Of a stretch of 64,000 nucleotides of DNA, positions 51,101 to 59,680 are shown piece by piece. The stretch is from Caballeronia arationis. GTDB taxonomy: Bacteria > Pseudomonadota > Gammaproteobacteria > Burkholderiales > Burkholderiaceae. The position numbers and the translations under genes were made by a program. Numbering within the stretch: position 1 is the first letter of the stretch; each line of letters begins with the position of its first letter. A model generated the notes under the pieces. It searched no databases, was not told the DNA's origin, and was given only the letters and a program-made list of their open reading frames with translations. Location of the stretch: contig NZ_FCOG02000011.1 of NCBI RefSeq assembly GCF_001544975.2, forward strand, positions 1 through 64,000, in the 5' to 3' direction.

Positions 51101-53364
51101 GTGAGCAAAATACGTGAAGACTGGCTTGAGCATGAGATCGAAATGGCCGTTGCTGGTGTCGACCCGTTTGGCACGCGCGGACTAAAGAAGGAAGAGGTCA
51201 GGCCGGTGTCTACGGTCTCTACTTCCCCGAGGTGGACCGTGTCTATTTCGGAAAAACCAACAACTTGTACCGCCGCCGGAACAAACACATGTTCGATCTC
51301 GCCAATCGGATCCATCCGAATTGGAAAGTTCAAGGCGCATACGACGCTTCGAACGACAAGCGATTCATGTTTCTTCCATTGGCGTTGCAGGAGAAGGAAG
51401 ACCGCACCCGGGCGGAACAGACTTTGGTCGATCAGTACTGGGAAACCGGCAAAGTTCTCAACATTTCCAAGGATGCGATCGTCCCTGCCAGAGGACAAGT
51501 CTTCACCCGGGAGCGCCTTGAACGGATGTCGCTCATTGCGCGCAAGCACTTTGCCGACAACCCCCATGCACGACAACGGCTTTCCGCAGTCGCTAAGGAA
51601 CAGTGGAGAGATCCGAACTCGCGACAGCTTCTAGTCGAACGGGCACTTCCGAATCTCAAGCTCGGTGTGTCGGCAACATCGAAGAAGGTTCTCGTCGACG
51701 GGGTCCTCTACTTGTCTTACAACGAAGCCGGCAGAGCGCACGGGATCCATCACTCTCACGTCAGCTATCGCATTAACAGCAAGGGTTTCCCCACGTGGAA
51801 ACTCATCGAGCAAGAAGAAATGACAACTGAAACCGAAGTCACAGTCAAGGAACAGACCGCAGATGCGGTCAAAGTAGCAATGGGGATGTCCCTTTATGCT
51901 GATGGAGGCGCTTCGCCGAATCCGGGTCCCAGCGGCTGGGGAATCCATGGTTTCCTCTACTCGGACGAGAAGCCGAAGAAGGGAACGGGTAATGGAGGCT
52001 GGCTGTTGACTCAGCGCGGCTACATCACCAAGGCCGACGCTACTCACAGGGGCGGCGTGGCTGAAGTAACACCGATTCATTACGTGGACGGTTACGGCTC
52101 GATTCTCGTGTCCCATTCGCCCAAGAAGCCGACCAACAACGTGGGCGAGCTGATGGCTGCGACGCGCGCACTCGAGCACGCGATCAACTACGAGATCAAA
52201 CGCGTGCTGGTCACTACCGATTCTCAGTACGTGCGCAAGGGCATCGAAGAGTGGGTCGAAGGCTGGCAGCGTAACGGCTGGTTGAAGCGTGACGGCGAAC
52301 CCGTTGCGAACGATGGGCTGTGGAAGGAATTGATCGCAGCGAAGCAGCGACTCGTTGACCGGGGCGTCGAAGTGGCGTTCGCCTGGGTCAAGGGGCACGA
52401 CGGTCATCTGGGCAACGACATTGCCGACAAGCATGCAACCCTCGGCGTTCTGCTTTCGCAGCAAGACATCTTCAAGAGCGACGTGACGACCACGGTCGCT
52501 GACGGCTACTGGAAGTACGATAGCGAACGCCATCCGATGTTGGCAAACCGCCGGATGTACTTCAACACGGTCAAGGAATATCAGAAGCCGGGCGAATACT
52601 ATCTCGGCGAGCATGGAACCGAAGACGACCTGCTGGGCAAGCGCATCAGCGATGGCGCGTACTCGGTCGTGCGACTGAAAGAAGCTGATCCCTCCATCGA
52701 GTTCGTGCGTAACCATACGACCGATCTCGCGTGCGGGATGGATTCCATCGTCATGATTCGACTCGATCAACTCTTCAGCGCGGTCACCCACAAGGAAGTC
52801 ATGCGTTATGGGACGATCGCGATGCCACGGGCGAACCTCGGGCGACTCGATCTGAACTGCTTGGACGAGGAACCGGGGCCGGGCCACAAGCGAAAGCCTC
52901 TGACGCGAGAGTGCCGTCCTCCCAAGCTTGCCATGCGTGCTGTCGAGGCGCTCTCCGATCTGATCGACAAGCTCGAAATGTATCAGGCTGCGAACCCGCT
53001 CGTGACTGCGACGGACCTGACCGAGATACTTTATGAGACACGTGAGAAGCCTGTCGGTAAGAAGGGGGAAACGGTCTCAACCATGGAGCTGCGTCCGCAG
53101 TTTGTGGTTGGCTTTGCAGCACTCGAGGTTCAAGCAAACTACCGCGACGGAGACGGGACTGCACAGGTTCCGGTTACCCTCACGCTGGGCATCGACTTGC
53201 TCAATCGCAATTCGCTCAAGCGTCTGGAGAAGACTCAACCCAAGGTCACCCTACTTACCTGGCTGGAATCCCCCACGGCGTTCCGATACGCCACTGTGGT
53301 GGAAGCAGACGGGGACGTCGGGATCTGGGCGGGCGTCTACTCGAACCTCCGCATGGTCGTATAA
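51101..53364 (+). CDS. GIY-YIG nuclease domain fused to RNase HI, with apparent -1 frameshift
   Basis: The intact frame runs from GTG 51232 to 53364 (710 residues). It begins inside a GIY-YIG domain: the first half of the motif (GQAGVYGLYFPE) lies just upstream, in frame but without a start; an N-terminal piece in another frame from GTG 51101 ends about 51185, so a -1 shift would rejoin them. FGKTNNLYRRRNKH, catalytic-type AEQTLVDQY and VLNIS complete the nuclease; a NUMOD-like LVDGVLYLSYNEAGRAHGI follows. From ATG 51820 an RNase HI starts: YADGGASPNPGPSGWG, NNVGELMAATRALEHA, VLVTTDSQYV, GNDIADKHA (Asp/Glu/Asp/Asp). A 320-residue C-terminal region is unknown. The internal ATG could make RNase HI alone. 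Confidence 0.75.
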
Positions 53365-53448
53365 CCCTTTCCACGTCCTTTTAAGGCATGGCACTCCCAG
53401 GACAACGTAGGCCCGTTCTGGCTGCCCTGCCGTTCAGGAGTTTTTTCA

Positions 53449-53892
53449 ATGAATCGTGTCACAGACGTCATTCGAGGCCGGTTCTCGGGTGTCACCGTCG
53501 GCATGCGAGTGCGTTTTTCAAGCATGCTCGATCGTCATCTGCCCCAACGCACCAAACGGTTGTTGTTCCTGGCTTCGTTCTCGGCGCAGCTGAAGGCGCC
53601 GCAGGAGTTCAACCGCGACATGTTGCACAAGCTGAACAAGATGCTGGACTTGTCGACGGATGATGCGGCGCTCAAGTTCCCCATCCACATCAGCCGTGCG
53701 ATCTGGCGAAACCGTCCGTTCGAAATGGGCGTGCGATTCGACACCAGAACGCTGCAAGATCAGACGGATGTGCGGGGATTGGGGATGCGGATCGTATCGG
53801 CTATGCCAAAGTGGCTACGCTATGGCGACGATTGCCGGATGCTGGGCGATGTCGAGCGACTGTTGCGCAACTGGCAACAGGTGGGCGCATAG
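53449..53892 (+). CDS. small basic hypothetical protein
   Basis: 147 residues, strongly basic (RFSGVTVGMRVRFSSMLDRH, FPIHISRAIWRNRPFE). AGGAGTTTTTTCA precedes the ATG. No domain, signal or membrane segment. It lies between the RNase HI fusion and a bidirectional terminator and is convergent with the internal head protein at 53955. Its charge is compatible with nucleic-acid binding, but nothing further can be shown. Confidence 0.6.
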   Translation: MNRVTDVIRGRFSGVTVGMRVRFSSMLDRHLPQRTKRLLFLASFSAQLKAPQEFNRDMLHKLNKMLDLSTDDAALKFPIHISRAIWRNRPFEMGVRFDTRTLQDQTDVRGLGMRIVSAMPKWLRYGDDCRMLGDVERLLRNWQQVGA

Positions 53893-53899
53893 CGACGCA

Positions 53900-53951
53900 C
53901 GTCATAGAAGCCAGAGAGGGCCTCGCGGTCCCCTCTGGCTCTTATGCCGCT
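53900..53951. terminator. bidirectional terminator between convergent genes
   Basis: ACGTCATAGA, stem AGCCAGAGaGGGC.../GTCCCCTCTGGCT, then CTTATGCCGC. The stem arms resemble those at 42084 (GCCAGAGAGG), but the loops differ. Confidence 0.8.
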
Positions 53952-53954
53952 TGC

Positions 53955-54773
53955 TTACTTGCTGAATGCCCGGATGGCAACGCCCATCGAGTAGTTCACG
54001 GCCGTCACGAAGGCCTGCACCTTGTAATACACAGCGCTGTACATCTCGAGCTGCGAGGCGATCTGGTACGCCCCTTCCGAGAGCTCCGTCACCACCTGCG
54101 GCGACACGCCTTCCAGTTCGTTGCGTTGAACCTTTCGCTCGATGGCATCGAGCAGCTGACCCGCCTCCTCGATCTTCTTGCTGAGCATGCGACGGTTGAC
54201 CGAGTCCATCTGCTCGCTCACCGCGTTCGTCAGATTGAAAACGCTCTTCCAATCCGCGTTGCGGGCTACCACGTCCCCGAAGGTCCGGTCGGCTTTCGTC
54301 GATCCCGGCTGAAAGCAGGCGCCCAGTTGCTGGTTGTCCAGGTCGCGGGTTCCCTGCAGCTTCTTGTAGTAGCTGGAGTTGAACTCGGAGCTGAACTGGT
54401 GATCGTGGTTGGTGACGAGCTGACCCAGGAACAGCGTGTAGAGCGAGAGCTGGTCCACAATCTTTGTGGCATTTTCCACCGCCTGCGAAAGCGCTTCGCC
54501 ATAGACGAGATAGGGAACCTTCAGGCCTTCCGGCACGCGCGCCGGCAGCGGCGAGATCGACACGTAGTTCCGGCCCGCGATCGCCTCCAGAAACACCTTC
54601 TGCTGGCTGGTGATAGGCGCCGTCGATTTGTCGTTCGGGGATACGAGGTTGTAAAGGTCGCGGAAGCCCGCCTGGATGGCCGGGAAGACCCGATGCAAAA
54701 GACTCCCGGTGTCTTGCAGGGTGAAGGCTTCAAGCGCCACCACGGCGCGTTGGTTCTCGAGCAGAGTCGTCAT
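53955..54773 (-). CDS. probable internal head protein
   Basis: 272 residues. The N-terminus reads MTTLLENQRAVVALEAFTL, where ALE/AF fits the phiKZ-like prohead-protease A-x-E rule and resembles the GIALEA site of the protein at 6282-7490. The rest is helical with polar surfaces (AVSEQMDSVNRRMLSKKIEE, LLDAIERKVQRNELEG, ALSQAVENATKIVDQL). No membrane segment. I infer an inner-head or injected protein that loses its short leader during maturation. It is flanked by a terminator at its 3' end and diverges from the RecA-fold gene. Confidence 0.6.
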   Translation of the reverse strand: MTTLLENQRAVVALEAFTLQDTGSLLHRVFPAIQAGFRDLYNLVSPNDKSTAPITSQQKVFLEAIAGRNYVSISPLPARVPEGLKVPYLVYGEALSQAVENATKIVDQLSLYTLFLGQLVTNHDHQFSSEFNSSYYKKLQGTRDLDNQQLGACFQPGSTKADRTFGDVVARNADWKSVFNLTNAVSEQMDSVNRRMLSKKIEEAGQLLDAIERKVQRNELEGVSPQVVTELSEGAYQIASQLEMYSAVYYKVQAFVTAVNYSMGVAIRAFSK

Positions 54774-54889
54774 AAGGGGTCCGGTGTGAAATAAGCAATA
54801 GGGCAGTTCATAAAAATGTACGAAGTCAAATCCATCTTTTGCGCAAGCGTTAGTTATCGAACATAGACGTCCTTACGAACGAGCAGAAG

Positions 54890-56395
54890 ATGACGATTGA
54901 CTTAAGAACAAAGCTGACACCAGCACCGAATGTCAAGGTGATGATCAATATCGGAGCGGGCTTCGACATTCCGACCGGCCACTACATCAAGGGTCGTCGC
55001 AACGAGTCGATCCTGAACGGTGGTTTGGCGCCGTTGACCGGCATTACGGGTATCGGCAACAACTTCAAATCTACGACCGAGCACTACATGATGCTGACCG
55101 CGATGTCACGCATGCTGTACTCGGCAGCAAAGACGTACGACACCGAAGTCAACATCCACGAATGGCACTACCGCGAATTCGTCGCCCGAACGGAAGCGTT
55201 CCACGGCGAGGATGTGCTGGAGTCGCAGCGCTGGTCGATCACCGACAAGACGGTCTACGTCGGCGATGAGTGGTACAAGAACCACAAGAACGAGCTGGAG
55301 GAGAAGAGCAAGCGGAAGGACATCATCGTCAATACGCCATTCTTCAATCGCGAGCGCACGGGCGCATTCACCATGCTGATCCCGACGTTCACCGAGATCG
55401 ACTCGTTCACCGAGTTCGAGACATCGGACGTGATCGAAATGCAGGACAAGAACGATCTGGGCGAATCCGGCGGCAACACGATTCACATGCGTCAGGGCCT
55501 GGCGAAGCTGCGTATCTTGATGGAAGCGCCGCGTCTGCACGGTCAGGCCTACGACTACCTCCTCATGACTGCACACCTCGGCAAAGAGTCGACGATGCAG
55601 AATGCCGGTCCGGCCGGCTCCGTGCCGATCCAGAAGCTCAAGCACCTGAAGAACGGCGACAAGATCAAGGGTACGACCGACAAGTTCACCTTCATCACGC
55701 ACAACTGCTGGCACTGCTACAACTCGGCGCCCTTGCTCGACGGCAACCGCGCGCCGGAGTATCCGCGCAATCAGGACGACACGCTCAAGCTCGACACCGA
55801 TCTGAACACGGTGCAGCTGCGCAATCTGCGCTCGAAGTCAGGCGCATCTGGCATGGCGTTCACGCTGATCGTGTCACAGTCGGAAGGTGTGTTGCCGTCT
55901 CTCACCGAGTTCCATCACATCAAGGAACAGGGTCGCTACGGGCTGGAAGGCAACAACATCAACTACAGCCTCGTGCTGTATCCGGACTGCAAGCTGCAAC
56001 GCACAACGGTTCGTCGCAAGATCGACAATGATCCGCTGCTGCGCCGGGCGCTCAACATCACGAGCGAGATGTGCCAGATGAGCTATCTGTGGCACACCAT
56101 GGCGCCGGAACTGAAGCTGACGTCGAAGCAACTCTTCGACAGCCTGAAGGCACTGGGCTTCGACTGGAACGTCCTGCTGACGACCCGCGGCTGGTGGACG
56201 CATGAGCTGGGCGAAGCGCACGAGCTGCCGTTCCTTTCGACGATGGACCTGCTGCGCATGACGCTGCCGAAGGAACACCCGGACCATTACTTCCCGTACT
56301 GGATGGGTGAAGACAAGCGTCCGCTGCCGCAGTATCAAGAACTGATTCAACGCATTGCCGAACGCGACGGTCTCCTGCACGCGATGGCAGCCTAA
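54890..56395 (+). CDS. RecA-fold ATPase (recombinase or DnaB-like)
   Basis: 501 residues. GITGIGNNFKST at 51-62 is a Walker A loop (Lys60, Ser61) preceded by NGGLAPLT, as in RecA/DnaB-type ATPases that load on DNA. MLIPTFTEIDSFTEFETSD and LLMTAHLGKES look like Walker B/sensor strands; GMAFTLIVSQSEGVLP follows. A C-terminal helical domain of about 140 residues is unassigned. In giant phages such proteins act as UvsX/RecA-like recombinases or accessory helicases; which of these is unclear. It diverges from the internal head protein gene with 116 bases between the starts. Confidence 0.6.
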   Translation: MTIDLRTKLTPAPNVKVMINIGAGFDIPTGHYIKGRRNESILNGGLAPLTGITGIGNNFKSTTEHYMMLTAMSRMLYSAAKTYDTEVNIHEWHYREFVARTEAFHGEDVLESQRWSITDKTVYVGDEWYKNHKNELEEKSKRKDIIVNTPFFNRERTGAFTMLIPTFTEIDSFTEFETSDVIEMQDKNDLGESGGNTIHMRQGLAKLRILMEAPRLHGQAYDYLLMTAHLGKESTMQNAGPAGSVPIQKLKHLKNGDKIKGTTDKFTFITHNCWHCYNSAPLLDGNRAPEYPRNQDDTLKLDTDLNTVQLRNLRSKSGASGMAFTLIVSQSEGVLPSLTEFHHIKEQGRYGLEGNNINYSLVLYPDCKLQRTTVRRKIDNDPLLRRALNITSEMCQMSYLWHTMAPELKLTSKQLFDSLKALGFDWNVLLTTRGWWTHELGEAHELPFLSTMDLLRMTLPKEHPDHYFPYWMGEDKRPLPQYQELIQRIAERDGLLHAMAA

Positions 56396-56408
56396 TCAAG
56401 AGGTCCCT

Positions 56409-56735
56409 ATGGACGCAGACAAGCAAGAAAAGATCTCGCAAGTTCACCCCTACCTGCAAGCAAACCTCGCAGTCGTGATGGATCCCGTCAACGGCACCTT
56501 TAAGTTCCGCGTCGGCGAGGAAGTTCGCCACACCAAGGGCGGCGTCTACATCATCACGGGCCTGCCGAGCGAGTACGTGCTCGAGCATTCCCGCGAGCCG
56601 GCTTACGCGTACATGATGATCGACGGCCGCATCTGCGTTCGTTCGCAGGCGGAGATGGAAGACGGTCGATTTGAATCCGTTCCGGAAGGAACTGCCCTCG
56701 CCTACGCTGCCGAGAAGCAAGCCGCTGACCGGTGA
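56409..56735 (+). CDS. small DUF1653-like protein
   Basis: 108 residues from the ATG at 56409 (AAGAGGTCCCT upstream). The core FRVGEEVRHTKGGVYIITG, then the stretch YVLEHSREPAYAYMMIDGR, matches the shape of the small DUF1653 domain, a short beta-barrel of unknown function (KGxxYxV...H.E...YV.Y). It lies 13 bases after the RecA-fold gene and is probably co-expressed. Function unknown. Confidence 0.6.
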   Translation: MDADKQEKISQVHPYLQANLAVVMDPVNGTFKFRVGEEVRHTKGGVYIITGLPSEYVLEHSREPAYAYMMIDGRICVRSQAEMEDGRFESVPEGTALAYAAEKQAADR

Positions 56736-56740
56736 ATCGT

Positions 56741-56765
56741 GCTGCCGCGCTCAATGTGCGGTAGC
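56741..56765 (+). terminator. hairpin, possible terminator
   Basis: GCTGCCGC pairs with GCGGTAGC (one G-U) around a 9-base loop, followed by GCACGTTAATAAG, 5 bases past the stop at 56735. No U-run or family tail, so weak as a terminator. Confidence 0.5.
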
Positions 56766-56801
56766 GCACGTTAATAAGATTACTAGAGAATTTTTACTGC
56801 C

Positions 56802-57158
56802 ATGACTCATGATGTAGAAGAAACCTCCACCGAGGTACCCGCAGGTGAAGCCATCGAGAATCTCGTCGCCCACGTGACGCAACTTCTCATCGCCAAGGAC
56901 CATCCGAATCCGGAAGCATGGAAGCAGTATCTCCAGCCCGGCGTGGACACCCTGCCCGATCCAGACTACCAGCAGTTCGCGATCAATCGCGCATGGCGTG
57001 TGATCCTCGGCAAGCTCAACGAGGCCAAGGGCGTCGACACGATGGACGTGCGTTACTGCCTGATCGATCAGAAGGGTTCGGTGGAGAACTGGAAACGTCT
57101 GTTCGAAATGGGAGTCCTGCCTTGCATCATCGAGCACTCGCTGCCCCTCTCGGAATGA
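56802..57158 (+). CDS. hypothetical protein
   Basis: 118 residues. Acidic N-terminus (VEETSTEVPAGEAIENLVAH) and helical body (PDYQQFAINRAWRVILGKLN, VENWKRLFEMGVLPCIIEHS). No known motif. It overlaps the start of the SLOG gene by 4 bases and so is probably co-translated with it. An AT-rich stretch (TTAATAAGATTACTAGAGAA) just upstream may contain a promoter. Confidence 0.6.
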   Translation: MTHDVEETSTEVPAGEAIENLVAHVTQLLIAKDHPNPEAWKQYLQPGVDTLPDPDYQQFAINRAWRVILGKLNEAKGVDTMDVRYCLIDQKGSVENWKRLFEMGVLPCIIEHSLPLSE

Positions 57159-57688
57159 TCGAGCACTGTGCGTTGTCACATGCAGCAATCGGCGACTTCG
57201 GTGAGGCGATTGTCGTGGCCGGTGGTCGTAACTTCAACGACTACGCACAGTTCGTCGATTGCCTCGAAGCGTATCTCTGCATGGAGCTTCCCACGGCTCG
57301 ACCGATCTTCATCTCTGGGAAAGCCAGTCGCGGTCCAGATTCTATGATTATCCGATGGTGCCGTGAGAACGGCCGCGCGTGGACTGAGTTCCCGGCAGAT
57401 TGGGATGATCTGACAGTGCCTGGTGCTGTGATCCGAATCAATCGCCGTGGTAAGCGGTACAACGCTGCGGCAGGTCATTTCCGCAACCGCCTCATGGCTC
57501 AACACGCGACTCACGTCGTGTGCTTCTGGGATGGCCGCTCACCGGGCACCCGGAACATGATCGACGAGGCGCGCCGCTGTCAGATCGAACCCAAGATCTT
57601 TTTGATCGATCCTGATAGGAAAGAAAGCAATGACCAAAGCTTTAGGGAAGAGAGCCGAGACCGAGGCGTTAGGTGCGGACTCGTCTGA
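57155..57688 (+). CDS. SLOG-family (YspA/DUF2493-like) nucleotide-binding protein
   Basis: 177 residues from the ATG at 57155. A Rossmann-like fold is suggested by IVVAGGRNFNDY (loop binding a nucleotide phosphate), PIFISGKASRGPDSM (second SLOG glycine motif) and HFRNRLMAQHATHVVCFWDG (the RN...M and Cys/Trp core), ending in GTRNMIDEARR. SLOG proteins bind nucleotide-derived ligands and occur in antiviral and anti-defence settings; here the ligand and role are unknown. The gene ends inside the following GIY-YIG gene (59 bases shared), which may have been inserted onto its end. Confidence 0.7.
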   Translation: MIEHCALSHAAIGDFGEAIVVAGGRNFNDYAQFVDCLEAYLCMELPTARPIFISGKASRGPDSMIIRWCRENGRAWTEFPADWDDLTVPGAVIRINRRGKRYNAAAGHFRNRLMAQHATHVVCFWDGRSPGTRNMIDEARRCQIEPKIFLIDPDRKESNDQSFREESRDRGVRCGLV

Positions 57689-58037
57689 GCAAAAACCGCC
57701 AGGTCGCCGCGGACTCTATCTGATTGGTGATCTGACGAACGGGAAGATGTACATCGGAAGTAGCGAAAATGTGCCGAGAAGAGTATCTCAACATTTCAGC
57801 GACCTTCGCGGTGAGCGACACAGCAACATTCATCTTCAGAGATCGTTCAACCTGGGACACGTGTTCAGCGTTCAGCCAATCTACACCGACCGGGAAACTG
57901 ACATTCGCGGCGTTGAAAGAAACCTGATCGAGGAGTTCAATCGAAAAGACTTCCTCTACAACATCGCCCTGGACACGACGGCTCCAACACTAGGGACGAA
58001 GTGGACGGAAGAGCAACGGGCGAAGATTCTCGCTTAG
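57630..58037 (+). CDS. GIY-YIG homing-type endonuclease, truncated by amber stop
   Basis: 135 residues. GRRGLYLIGDLTNGKMYIGS contains the GIY (28-30) and YIG (41-43) motifs; Arg50 (VPRRVSQH), Glu96 (VERNLIEEF) and Asn111 (YNIALD) complete the nuclease core. The frame then meets TAG at 58035-58037, after which the same frame continues through typical DNA-binding repeats. The start overlaps the SLOG gene. Such enzymes spread as free-standing homing genes; this copy lacks its DNA-binding part unless the stop is read through. Confidence 0.75.
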   Translation: MTKALGKRAETEALGADSSEQKPPGRRGLYLIGDLTNGKMYIGSSENVPRRVSQHFSDLRGERHSNIHLQRSFNLGHVFSVQPIYTDRETDIRGVERNLIEEFNRKDFLYNIALDTTAPTLGTKWTEEQRAKILA

Positions 58038-58460
58038 CGCGCCGGCTACCGACATTCCCCCGAGACAAAGGAGCGAATTCGGCAGGCCAACCTTGGTAAG
58101 ACGATGTCAGAGGAGTCACGAAGCAGAATGAGCGCGTCTCGTACTGGCAAAAAGCTCTCCGCTGAACATGTCGAGAACGTCAGGGCAAGCCTAACTGGCA
58201 GGAAACACACCGAAGAAGCGAAAGCTCGCATGAGTGTTGCGCAGCGAAGCGTTTCATGGTCCAGAACGACGCGAAGCGATGCGATGCGACAGAATCTTGC
58301 CGCAAACATCACCGGTCAGAACAAGCACGGATCTACGCCGGTTACGATCAACGGAGTCGAGTACCCCAGCATTCTCGCCGCGTCGCGAGCGCTAGGCGTT
58401 CCGAACCAAACGCTACATTACCGGTTAAGCAAGGGCTACTATGACGACCAAGAATCGTAA
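58038..58460 (+). pseudogene. downstream half of the GIY-YIG nuclease (NUMOD-like repeats) after the in-frame amber
   Basis: The same reading frame as 57630 continues with about 140 residues: RAGYRHSPETKERIRQANLG, then SEESRSRMSASRTGKKLS and TEEAKARMSVAQRS, the repeated DNA-binding motif seen after GIY-YIG domains, and finally GVEYPSILAASRALGVPNQT, a NUMOD1-like C-terminal motif. No other stop interrupts it, so the break is recent or an error, or read-through occurs. The ATG of the next gene (58441) lies inside its end. Confidence 0.7.
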
Positions 58461-59124
58461 GATCACTGAGGATTTCATCCTGAAGTACATCGGAAAACTG
58501 ATTCCTGGGTCGGAAACGAATGCCCAGTTGTATAAGGACCTGTTCGCCCGGATGGACGACAAGGCGTTCGATGACTGGATGGGCAAGCTCGCTCGCAAGG
58601 AAATCCGGCTGGCGATCATCGCGCCGAACCTCTCGAAGGAGAAAGTGACCATCCCCAACAATCTCGCCATCGGCGACGAGCTGGGACACAACTTCTTCGA
58701 GCGACTCTGGATCGACAACGGCAACGACATTCCGCCGTATCTCTCGCCGGTAAAGTATCTCGTGGGCGACATCACGCTGCGCCGTCAGGCACAGGTGCTG
58801 GTGAAGAAGATCTCGATTCCCGAGGACAATCGCAGCGTCGACGACATGACCGGCCAGCCTTCGGGCAAGTCGGAAGCAAGCAAGATCTCCTACCCGGAAA
58901 CGCAGGTGCTGTCGGCACTCAAGCTCGACAAGAACATCGCGGAAATGATCAGCTTGCGCGGCGGCGATACACAAGGCTTTAACGCAATGAACGACAGCTT
59001 CGCTCGTACGGGCGGAGCGTCACAGAAGGCCATCGAGCATCTGCGCGGTGGCGTGAAATCCACGCAGGCACTGAACACCATCCTAACGGCAATGCACTAT
59101 CAGGTGTCAGGCCTCGTAACCTAA
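58441..59124 (+). CDS. putative RNA polymerase beta C-terminal-like protein
   Basis: 227 residues. A stretch in the second half resembles the C-terminal end of RNA polymerase beta, which pairs with beta-prime: LSPVKYLVGDITLRRQAQVL (compare KLHHLVDDKIHARSTGP), then VDDMTGQPSGKSEASKIS and YPETQVLSALKLDK (compare [31 protein letters not shown]). The catalytic lysine region of beta is absent, so if related it is a separate fragment of a split subunit, as is known for giant phages. Much shorter than those reported. It begins inside the preceding GIY-YIG gene. The assignment is by eye and may be wrong. Confidence 0.35.
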   Translation: MTTKNRKITEDFILKYIGKLIPGSETNAQLYKDLFARMDDKAFDDWMGKLARKEIRLAIIAPNLSKEKVTIPNNLAIGDELGHNFFERLWIDNGNDIPPYLSPVKYLVGDITLRRQAQVLVKKISIPEDNRSVDDMTGQPSGKSEASKISYPETQVLSALKLDKNIAEMISLRGGDTQGFNAMNDSFARTGGASQKAIEHLRGGVKSTQALNTILTAMHYQVSGLVT

Positions 59125-59135
59125 GGAGACGGAGC

Positions 59136-59669
59136 ATGAGTCTCCTACCCAACGAACTCATCGAAACCGGCGAAGTCTTCGTGGCAAGCATGCAGCACGT
59201 GCTAGCTAACTGCATGCGCATGAGCGAAGAACGTTACGGCAAGCTTTCGAAGTTCGTGTACTCAATGGTGCTGGCTGAAAAGCCGTACATGATCGCAAGC
59301 CCGAAAGGCGTTCAGCATGCGATCGAACTTGTTTTCGAAGATGAAGTGATCCGCGACTTTGTCTTCACGTTGGGCTTCACCTTCCTCGCGCGTTGGGGCG
59401 GTTTGGGTCGCTATAGCGAGTTGGTGCAAGCCCTTGCATTTGCAGTAAGTGGGGACGGCAATCCTGTTCGAGGACAGGAATCGCTCGTCATGATGCCCGC
59501 CGAAATCGGGGATCTCTTGCCTGATCCCGAGGGTGTGCTGACTCTCCTTCAACAAAACAAATGGCTGGTGACGCTGTTGATGATCCAGCTGTTCGTTCTC
59601 GTCCCGGAACCTCCGAAGGCGAGCAAACGCAACGTGCAAGACCAAGCGCGCGATACGACTAACCCGTAA
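59136..59669 (+). CDS. hypothetical protein
   Basis: 177 residues after AAGGAGACGGAGC. Hydrophobic helices without an obvious membrane anchor (VFTLGFTFLARWGGLGRYSE, NKWLVTLLMIQLFVLVPEPP); the last 25 residues of this part could be membrane-associated. The C-terminus is basic. It starts 11 bases after the beta-like gene and is likely co-transcribed. Function unknown. Confidence 0.6.
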   Translation: MSLLPNELIETGEVFVASMQHVLANCMRMSEERYGKLSKFVYSMVLAEKPYMIASPKGVQHAIELVFEDEVIRDFVFTLGFTFLARWGGLGRYSELVQALAFAVSGDGNPVRGQESLVMMPAEIGDLLPDPEGVLTLLQQNKWLVTLLMIQLFVLVPEPPKASKRNVQDQARDTTNP

Positions 59670-59680
59670 AGCGTGCGAAC

